The notes beneath the pieces were generated by a model, which did not search any database, was not told the origin of the DNA, and saw only the letters and a program-made list of their open reading frames with translations. Shown piece after piece: positions 49,948-55,931 of a stretch of DNA of 55,931 bases; position 1 is the first letter of the stretch; every line of letters starts with the position of its first letter. Source of the DNA: Caryophanales bacterium UBA7642 (GTDB lineage: Bacteria; Bacillota_I; Bacilli_A; RFN20; CAG-288); assembly GCA_002483745.1 (NCBI GenBank), contig DLIM01000025.1, positions 1 through 55,931 of the forward strand. Reading direction: 5' to 3'. A program made the translations under genes and the position numbers.

Positions 49948-51564
49948 ATGACAGAAATAAAAATGATTCAGAAACGTGTCTTCCCTAGCTTCCTTGTTAA
50001 AATCTGGGAATCTTTTAAGAGCGTCATTCCTATTGCGGTTGTTGTCTTGATACTATATTTCACCGGAAAAGATAATGCTTTTTCGTGGGCTAGTGATAAA
50101 AGTTCTTTTGGCTTTCCCAAAGAACTTTTATTCTTTCTTCTGTTTTCCCTGGTCGTTGCCTTAGGATTAGGACTCTTCTCAATCGGCGTTGATCAATCAT
50201 TAGAAAGAATCGGTAAGACAGTTGGTTCCTCCTTGACCAAAAAGCAAAGCATCGTCTTTATGGTCGGAATTACCTTCATCATTGGATTCTTGATTACTTT
50301 TGCTGAGCCTGACTTAAAAATCCTAGCTCAGGAAGTCGGTATGAATGAATGGGTACTCATTACAGTTATTTCGGTAGGTGTCGGTTTATTTCTTGTCTTA
50401 GGGACGCTAAGAATTATCTTCCAATGGGATATGAGAGTAGCCTTCTTAGCAGCTTATGCTACTATCTTTATCTTAGCCAATATTGCTCCTAAGGCTTTCT
50501 TGGCTATCGCCTTTGATTCTGGAGGAGTAACAACCGGACCAGTTACTATTCCTTTTATTTTAGCTTTTGGCTCTGGTATTGCTGCCACCAGACAAGGTTC
50601 AAAATCCGGAAGTGATGAATTCGGTCTAGTGGCTCACGCCACTATGGGTCCTATTATTGCGGTCATAATTTTAGCAATCTGCATATCTATTAGTAACCCT
50701 GATTTTGTCTTGTCCTATCAGAACGAGACTGTCGATATTGGCCTTTCTTTTTCTAGCTATGGCTCCTCTCTTCTTTCAAGCCTTAAAGAAACCAGTTTAG
50801 CTATCGGGCCTTTAGCTCTTTTCTTTATCGTCTATGATTTGTTCATTCTAAAGCTTTCCAAAAAGGATATCATCCATGTCTTCTTTGGTCTCTTCTTATG
50901 CTACTTAGGTCTGATTTTCTTTATGAGTGCCGTTAATACCGGCTTCAAGCCGATTGCTTTATCTATCGGCAAAGCCTTAGGGAATCAGAATGAATTCCCC
51001 TTAGCTATTGTAATCGGAGCTTTATTTGGCTGCTTTGCCGTTTTAGCTGAACCAGCAGTTATGGTCTTAACTGATAGGATTGTCCAAGTCAGTGAAGGCT
51101 CAATCAAAAAGGGTAGTTTCCTTTTCACAATGGCAATCTCTATTGCCTTAGCCGTTATGCTTTCAGTTATCCGAGTCTTTTATGGATTCTCTTTACTTTA
51201 CTATATAGTTCCTGGATATCTTCTAGTCTTCTTATTAAGTTTCTTTGTACCCCGTATTTATTCGTCAATGGCATTTGATGCTGGTACGGTCGCTTCTGGT
51301 CCTATGGCAGCTTCTTTCACTATGCCTTTCATTCTTGGACTGGCTTCTTCTTTATACTCTGATAAAGCCAATTATTCGGATTTGATTTATGAAAACGCCT
51401 TTGGCGTCATTTCTATGATTTCCTTGCTTCCTATTATCGTTGTTGAAGCAACTGGTCTTTATGCCACTATCAAAACCAACATCATCTACAGCAAGGCCAG
51501 AAAGCAGATTACGATGCCTGACGATGATCAGATTATTCATTTCACGGAGTCTAACACGATATGA
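49948..51564 (+). CDS. DUF1538 family membrane protein, two repeats
   Basis: 538 residues with about twelve membrane segments arranged as two DUF1538 repeats. Each repeat carries an acidic-Pro motif and a Gly-rich motif: 'FAEPDLKILAQEVG' and 'FDSGGVTTGPVTIPF' (D190), then 'LAEPAVMVLTDRI' and 'FDAGTVASGPMAASFTMPF' (D444). The paired D/E motifs within membrane regions suggest an ion- or solute-conducting transporter, but the substrate is unknown. Its stop overlaps the start of the P-II-like gene by 4 bp. This DUF1538/P-II neighbourhood suggests that the P-II-like protein regulates the transporter (inference from organisation). Confidence 0.88.
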   Translation: MTEIKMIQKRVFPSFLVKIWESFKSVIPIAVVVLILYFTGKDNAFSWASDKSSFGFPKELLFFLLFSLVVALGLGLFSIGVDQSLERIGKTVGSSLTKKQSIVFMVGITFIIGFLITFAEPDLKILAQEVGMNEWVLITVISVGVGLFLVLGTLRIIFQWDMRVAFLAAYATIFILANIAPKAFLAIAFDSGGVTTGPVTIPFILAFGSGIAATRQGSKSGSDEFGLVAHATMGPIIAVIILAICISISNPDFVLSYQNETVDIGLSFSSYGSSLLSSLKETSLAIGPLALFFIVYDLFILKLSKKDIIHVFFGLFLCYLGLIFFMSAVNTGFKPIALSIGKALGNQNEFPLAIVIGALFGCFAVLAEPAVMVLTDRIVQVSEGSIKKGSFLFTMAISIALAVMLSVIRVFYGFSLLYYIVPGYLLVFLLSFFVPRIYSSMAFDAGTVASGPMAASFTMPFILGLASSLYSDKANYSDLIYENAFGVISMISLLPIIVVEATGLYATIKTNIIYSKARKQITMPDDDQIIHFTESNTI

Positions 51565-52337
51565 AATTAAATTTGCTGGAAAGAATCACTTCATCCCATT
51601 TCCCTTATGATGAGACTCACGACTTAGAAAGAGTCGGGTTCTTTATGTCGATTGTCCCCGATGGACAAGCTTTAGCAATCAAAGATCTTCTGGATAAGGC
51701 ACAGGCGGCTTTTTCTTTCCTCACTCACGGAAAAGGAACGGCTTCTAAGGAAATCTATGATGTCTTAGGAATTGAAGAAAACCGCAAACAGATTGTTTTT
51801 TCTTTAATGCCAATGAAGAACTGGCCTAATCTTAAGGATCAGCTTGTCAGAAGATTCAAAATTTCTGACTACACTAAAGGCGTTGCTTGTATGGTGGATA
51901 TAGATTCCTTGTCTTCAGTCAGTGTCTACCGCATGGTAACAAATAATCGAATTGATGAGCCAAAGAAAGGAAAAAGACCTATGGATACTGAAGTAACGAA
52001 ACCAAGTGATGACTTTGAAATCATTATGACCATTGTCAATGATGGCTATTCTGATATTGTCATGTCGGCTGCCAAGAAGGCTGGAGCAAGAGGCGGAACG
52101 ATTCTTTCTGCTAGAGGCACCGGCAATAAGGATATGGAGAAGTTCTTTGGTATTGTCATCACTCCAGAAAAGGAAATCGTTATGATTATTGTCCCTAAAG
52201 ACATAAAGGATAACGTCTTAGCTTCTATTTCTAAGGAGTGCGGTATCAATACTAAGGGCCAAGGCATTGCCTTCTCCCTAAAAGCCAGTGATGTCACCGG
52301 CATTGTAGAGACTGAAGAGCCTCCTAAAAACAATTAG
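51561..52337 (+). CDS. Tandem P-II-like regulator
   Basis: 258 residues with two P-II/GlnB-like ferredoxin folds, the first about 22-115 and the second about 150-245. The second shows the better match: 'IIMTIVNDGYSDIVMSAAKK' and 'GARGGTILSARG', where 'GxRGGTIL.ARG' resembles the P-II beta2/T-loop start, then 'IVMIIVPKD'. The first copy ('FFMSIVPDGQALAIKDLLDK') is degenerate. No uridylylated Tyr motif is seen. P-II-type proteins bind nucleotides and control partner transporters, which fits its 4-bp overlap with the DUF1538 gene. It overlaps the convergent antiporter gene by 4 bp. Confidence 0.7.
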   Translation: MKLNLLERITSSHFPYDETHDLERVGFFMSIVPDGQALAIKDLLDKAQAAFSFLTHGKGTASKEIYDVLGIEENRKQIVFSLMPMKNWPNLKDQLVRRFKISDYTKGVACMVDIDSLSSVSVYRMVTNNRIDEPKKGKRPMDTEVTKPSDDFEIIMTIVNDGYSDIVMSAAKKAGARGGTILSARGTGNKDMEKFFGIVITPEKEIVMIIVPKDIKDNVLASISKECGINTKGQGIAFSLKASDVTGIVETEEPPKNN

Positions 52338-53737
52338 ACTTGGCTCAGAGGCTTATTCTTAGTAACCTCATCTTTATCAGTATTGTTATTTAAGGTCATA
52401 TCGGGAGTCGGTGATTCTTCACCGACTAAGGTGGCCTTTTCTTTTTCTCTTAGAAGTGAATGGGTTAATAAGCTATTCCGATGAATTCCTTTATTCGCAT
52501 TAATGGCTTCTTTGCTGATTGAGCCGCTCTTAATTAAAGCTAACTTAGCTAAACCAGGTCCAATCATTTCGTAAAGTATAGAAGAGCAAAGGATAATTGA
52601 AAGGAAGGTAGATCCTAAAGTTCCACCTAATAACCTAGCTCCCATATCGGCTAAGCCAATAGCAACTCCGGCCTGCGGAATTAAGGCAAAGCCGAGGTTT
52701 ACGGCGACTTTCTTAGGTTCCTTAGCTAAGTAACAGCCAATGAATGCCCCAGCATATTTGCCAATTATTCTTAAGAAGAAATAGGCAACCCCTAGAAGAC
52801 CAATGACCGCAAAATTAGAAAAGTCCATCTTCATTCCGCTAAGCACAAAGAAAAGACACATTATCGGAGGAGTAAAATTGTCTAATTGAGTAAAGATGAC
52901 ATCATCTTTCTTGAAATTTATATAGCTGGCACCAAAGACCATGCAACACATCAAGGGCGAAATAGAAATCATCGGTAAATCACAAATACCGCAGAGCAAT
53001 AATAAAGTAGCTACAGTTAATATCAAACGGTTGTCCTGACTTCTTTTAGCTGACATCAGTTTGCTATGGATGAATCCTAAAAGAATACCTAAGCCAATAG
53101 CGGCAATGTTATAAACAAGGGGAAGAACTACTGATTTAACAATATCAACATTGTTGCCACTCATGCCATTAACTAAAGCAATAGCTAAAGTGTAGCAAAT
53201 CAGACAAACTGCATCATCGAGGGAGACTACTTGAAGAAGAATATCTACAAACTCACCTTTAGCCTGATACTGCCTTATAGTCATCATAGTAGAAGCCGGA
53301 GCAGTAGCAGTGGCAATAGCTCCTAAAAGCAAAGCAAAGTTCCAACTGACTGAGTTCCAAAAAATAGCTTTAACAAAAACAGTAACCACAATTCCGGCTA
53401 ACACTGATTCAAAGACTGTAATAACAATTGTCTTTTTAGCAGTCTTCTTAATTGTATCAATACGGAAATATCTGCCAACACCGAAAGCAATGAAAGCTAA
53501 AGCCACATCGCTTAAGAAGCCCATCCCACTTATAATATTATTGGGAATTAATCCTAAGCAGAAAGGACCGATAAGGCAACCGGTAAGAATATAAGCAGTG
53601 ACATTAGGAAGCTTTAAAACCTTAGTAATTCTAGTCAATAAGAAAGCTACAAAAAGCATTATTGCTAATGCAATTAAGACTGTCGGAAGATAACCAAAAA
53701 CAGAATAATACTGTTGTAAATCAAATGGAAATTTCAT
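52334..53737 (-). CDS. Cation:proton antiporter, Kef/CPA2 type
   Basis: 467 residues with about twelve or thirteen membrane segments, a Na+/H+ or K+/H+ exchanger of the CPA2 class. 'YILTGCLIGPFCLGLIP' is the characteristic early loop, and 'SLDDAVCLICYTLAIALVNG' contains the paired Asp residues of the ion-binding helix. 'FALIPQAGVAIGLADMGARL' is the second conserved motif. There is no RCK nucleotide-binding domain; a short hydrophilic C-terminal tail of about 60 residues takes its place. It diverges from the LysR gene. Confidence 0.88.
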   Translation of the reverse strand: MKFPFDLQQYYSVFGYLPTVLIALAIMLFVAFLLTRITKVLKLPNVTAYILTGCLIGPFCLGLIPNNIISGMGFLSDVALAFIAFGVGRYFRIDTIKKTAKKTIVITVFESVLAGIVVTVFVKAIFWNSVSWNFALLLGAIATATAPASTMMTIRQYQAKGEFVDILLQVVSLDDAVCLICYTLAIALVNGMSGNNVDIVKSVVLPLVYNIAAIGLGILLGFIHSKLMSAKRSQDNRLILTVATLLLLCGICDLPMISISPLMCCMVFGASYINFKKDDVIFTQLDNFTPPIMCLFFVLSGMKMDFSNFAVIGLLGVAYFFLRIIGKYAGAFIGCYLAKEPKKVAVNLGFALIPQAGVAIGLADMGARLLGGTLGSTFLSIILCSSILYEMIGPGLAKLALIKSGSISKEAINANKGIHRNSLLTHSLLREKEKATLVGEESPTPDMTLNNNTDKDEVTKNKPLSQV

Positions 53738-53800
53738 AATTTTCGTACCTGGATGCTTGTATTCTAAGCAGGTTCTAACAAAATTGTATATTAATGTATT

Positions 53801-53828
53801 TTGACCATCGATAAATTATTGTTATAAT
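53801..53828 (+). promoter_or_regulatory. LysR gene promoter
   Basis: TTGACC (53801-53806), 16 bp, TATAAT (53823-53828). The start codon lies 20 bp after the -10, so the leader is very short. Confidence 0.6.
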
Positions 53829-53847
53829 GTCTATAGAGGAAAATAAA

Positions 53848-54744
53848 ATGATAGATCAAAAACTATTGACCTTAATATCAGTTGCAGAAACAGGATCATT
53901 TTCTAAAGCTGCAAAAAAACTATGTTTAACTCAACCAGCAGTTTCAACTCACATAAAGCTTTTAGAAAGAGAGCTTAATGTTAAGCTATTTACCCGAGGC
54001 AATAATCAGCTAAAACTCACTAACGAAGGCATAATTGTCTTAACATACGCTAAAAGAATTCAATCAATGTATTCCGAACTTCAGACAAAGATTACGGATT
54101 CAAAGAACAACACCCTAACTCTAGTTATAGGTGTAACTCATACAGCTGAATCAAGTGTTGTCATGGAAGCACTTGGCCGATATGCAAACGAAACACCCAA
54201 CATACGTATAACGTTTATTACAGGGTCTATAAAAACTCTTTATGGGTTGCTATCAGATTATTCTATAGATGTTGCCATTGTTGAAGGAAACAATACTAAC
54301 CCGCAATTCAACTCTCTCCTTCTTGATACTGACTCTCTTTTATTAGCGGTATCTCCTAAAAATCATTTGGCCAATCAAGGCATGGCGACTCTTGATCAGT
54401 TAAGAAAAGAAAAAATGATTTTAAGAAGACCAAATTCTGGTACAAGACAGCTATTTGAATCCAGTATCAAATCTCAAGGTTTAAGCATTTCGGATTTTGA
54501 AGTTAATATCGAATGTGATTCTCTCTTTACTATCAAAGACTTAGTTGAAAAGAATATCGGTGTCTCCGTCTTAGGAAAATCCACCTGCATTGAAGAGGTT
54601 AAGAAGCATGACTTGGTTTTGCTTCCTATCGTTGGTCTATCAATGATCAGAGAAGTAAATATCATCTACCCCAAGGATTTCTCCCATCCCGAAGTCCTTA
54701 CCGGAATAATCAATGCCTACAAGTTAGCTGTCAAGAATGAATAG
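53848..54744 (+). CDS. LysR-family transcriptional regulator
   Basis: 298 residues, the family's standard length. The winged helix-turn-helix at the N-terminus is plain: 'LISVAETGSFSKAAKKLCLT' and 'QPAVSTHIKLLERELNVKLF'. The C-terminal two-lobed effector domain runs from about residue 88 ('TLVIGVTHTAESSVVMEALG'). The start is set at ATG 53848 with TAGAGGA ahead; an ATG 21 bp earlier lies in the -10 box. LysR proteins often control the divergently transcribed neighbour, here the cation:proton antiporter. The effector is unknown. Confidence 0.92.
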   Translation: MIDQKLLTLISVAETGSFSKAAKKLCLTQPAVSTHIKLLERELNVKLFTRGNNQLKLTNEGIIVLTYAKRIQSMYSELQTKITDSKNNTLTLVIGVTHTAESSVVMEALGRYANETPNIRITFITGSIKTLYGLLSDYSIDVAIVEGNNTNPQFNSLLLDTDSLLLAVSPKNHLANQGMATLDQLRKEKMILRRPNSGTRQLFESSIKSQGLSISDFEVNIECDSLFTIKDLVEKNIGVSVLGKSTCIEEVKKHDLVLLPIVGLSMIREVNIIYPKDFSHPEVLTGIINAYKLAVKNE

Positions 54745-54797
54745 GTATTTAGTCTTTTAATGCGTCTATAAAATCAATTTATGATGACCTCTTTGTG

Positions 54798-54905
54798 TTG
54801 CTTTATATTGCTTTTTAAGGTAAAATTCTTAAGTAAGAAGTTTTAGACCATTCCAATATTTTTTTAACTTTTTTTGTGATGCACACAGAAATGTGTGTCT
54901 TTTTT
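54798..54905 (+). promoter_or_regulatory. yitT promoter and leader terminator (attenuator)
   Basis: TTGCTT (54798-54803), 17 bp, TAAAAT (54821-54826). A hairpin follows, GCACACA-GAAA-TGTGTGT (54881-54898), with a T-run 54900-54905 that ends directly before the GAGGGGG ribosome binding site (54906-54912). Any transcript of yitT from this promoter must read through the hairpin, so it is a candidate attenuator. It could alternatively be the LysR terminator with the yitT promoter mis-assigned. Confidence 0.5.
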
Positions 54906-54920
54906 GAGGGGGTATTTACG

Positions 54921-55931
54921 ATGAAAAAAGAAGCAAAATCAAAACTATTCATAGAGGCTAAAAATATCTTTTTAGTTCTTTTTGGCTGTTTTGTTTTAGC
55001 GGTAGCAGATGCTATCTTCATTGTTCCCTGCAATATCGTTAACGGTGGAGTGGATTCAATAGGTATCATTATTAATTATTATCTAAAGCCCATCTTGGGC
55101 TACGATGTCTCCGATATCTTTATTGCCGTCTGTCAAACGGTCCTTTGGATTATTGGATTATTCTTCCTAGGTAGAAAATTTTCTTTTCATACCCTCTTAG
55201 GATCCCTAGCTTTCCCGCTTTTTTATGCATTGCTATTTAGAACTAACTTGCTGGATGCTATCGGCTTTACTGAAGTCTACCAAGCAAACACGAATCCTGA
55301 TGGTTCAATAAGTTTAGCTTTTTTGATACTATCAGGAATTTTCGGTGGTTTCCTTTCTGGCGCTGGGGTTGCATTAACCTATCTAGGTGATGGATCGACT
55401 GGCGGCTTTGACGTTGTGAGTTTCATTATTGCTAAATACGGACTGATGAAACAGGATTATTCCGGATTCATTATGGACACTTCTTCGATAATCATTGGCT
55501 TAATAGTTTTTAGAGATTGGCAACTAGCCTTAGTGGGAATCCTTTCAGCTGTAGTCTGTGCCTTTGCCATCAATTTAATCTACATTCGTGCCAATTCCTA
55601 TTTGATTGCCGATATCATCTCTGACAATTCTAAAGTTATCCAGGATTTCATTCATGAAAAGCTAGGCCATGGAACAACTGTCCTAGATGCTTTAGGAGGA
55701 TATACCGGAGAAGAAAGAAAACTTATCAGAGTAGTCATCTATAAAAGAGATGCCCAGGAATTAAAAAGGTTCATAGCTAGTGTAGACCCAAAGGCTTTTG
55801 TTAGCTTTACTACGGCAAGAGCAATTAACGGAGCTGGTTTTGAGGCTTTAGAAGTATCAGCTAGAGACAAAGAAAGAATACTAACTAAATATGGAATTAC
55901 ACCTAGAAAGCCTAAAAAGGAAGGCGAGTAA
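54921..55931 (+). CDS. yitT: YitT family membrane protein
   Basis: 336 residues. The N-terminal DUF161 part has five or six membrane segments, including 'AIFIVPCNIVNGGVDSIGII' and 'GDGSTGGFDVVSFIIAKYG'. The soluble C-terminal DUF2179 domain ends 'GHGTTVLDALGGYTGEERKL' and 'FVSFTTARAINGAGF'. Close in type to Bacillus YitT/YpjC proteins, whose transport function is unproven. I chose ATG 54921, preceded by GAGGGGG; an upstream ATG (54876) lies in the attenuator hairpin. The stop codon is the last base of the window, so the 3' neighbour is outside. Confidence 0.88.
   Translation: MKKEAKSKLFIEAKNIFLVLFGCFVLAVADAIFIVPCNIVNGGVDSIGIIINYYLKPILGYDVSDIFIAVCQTVLWIIGLFFLGRKFSFHTLLGSLAFPLFYALLFRTNLLDAIGFTEVYQANTNPDGSISLAFLILSGIFGGFLSGAGVALTYLGDGSTGGFDVVSFIIAKYGLMKQDYSGFIMDTSSIIIGLIVFRDWQLALVGILSAVVCAFAINLIYIRANSYLIADIISDNSKVIQDFIHEKLGHGTTVLDALGGYTGEERKLIRVVIYKRDAQELKRFIASVDPKAFVSFTTARAINGAGFEALEVSARDKERILTKYGITPRKPKKEGE

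Noticed and set aside
1..55931. CRISPR arrays, insertion sequences, prophage or replication origins
   Set aside because: I saw no regularly spaced direct repeats, transposase or integrase motifs, terminal inverted repeats or DnaA-box clusters. The long-range repeat is the gene duplication described above.
1..55931. Genetic code 4 (TGA read as Trp), as in mollicutes
   Set aside because: Several confidently bounded genes end in TGA at overlaps (aguA, xth, DUF1538), and Trp is coded by TGG.

Overview
The window is AT-rich, densely coded and read with the standard code: several real genes end in TGA (aguA, xth, the DUF1538 gene), so this is not a code-4 mollicute. Ribosome binding sites are strong AGGAGG-type, hairpin terminators with T-tracts are frequent, and surface proteins are lipoproteins with Ser/Thr-rich linkers. 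Gene content (class II aldolase, RNase J, BMP-type nucleoside importer, DegV, YitT, S20) suggests a small-genome, host- or rumen-associated member of the Bacilli near the Erysipelotrichia/RF39-type uncultured lineages. That placement is inference.

Layout. (1) 168-6854: a secreted or surface pectin locus with a Ser-rich lipoprotein facing an operon of a family-9 pectate lyase lipoprotein, a 1004-residue beta-helix/GLUG-like lipoprotein and a small lipoprotein. (2) 6851-7654: a HAD phosphatase. (3) 7727-12721 and 17122-22116: two diverged copies of one six-gene block (small membrane protein, CmpB-like membrane protein, fmt, flavin reductase-like, ybaK, GH13 glucosidase). Both copies are exactly 4,995 bp and in direct orientation. 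Between them lie two frame-broken membrane-protein genes, a MATE exporter and enolase. (4) 22178-32695: class II fructose-bisphosphate aldolase; two tandem sugar-isomerase-fold proteins with an ASCH-like C-terminal domain (the first broken by a frameshift); an adenosine-deaminase-family protein that has lost its metal-binding residues; and, convergently, a complete BMP-type nucleoside ABC importer with a structured 5' leader. (5) 33127-35822: an operon of DJ-1/PfpI, CvpA-like and uridine-kinase/CYTH fusion proteins. (6) 35909-38684: agmatine deiminase, N-carbamoylputrescine amidase and exonuclease III. (7) 38798-46977: DegV, an RNase J with altered catalytic motifs, deoC, rpsT, holA, cyclophilin, gpmA and a DUF47/Pit phosphate pair. 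(8) 46978-55931: a long intergenic stretch, a FadH-type flavoenzyme, tRNA-Arg, a DUF1538/P-II-like pair, a cation/proton antiporter, a LysR regulator and YitT.

Together the genes describe a fermentative cell that takes glucans and pectin from outside, runs glycolysis (gpmA, eno, fba), scavenges nucleosides (BMP importer, deoC) and makes putrescine from agmatine.

The observations most worth following up are the equal-length duplicated block carrying two fmt genes, the isomerase-fold/ASCH proteins beside an apparently inactive deaminase relative and a nucleoside importer, the leader RNA of that importer, and three genes broken by single-base frameshifts.
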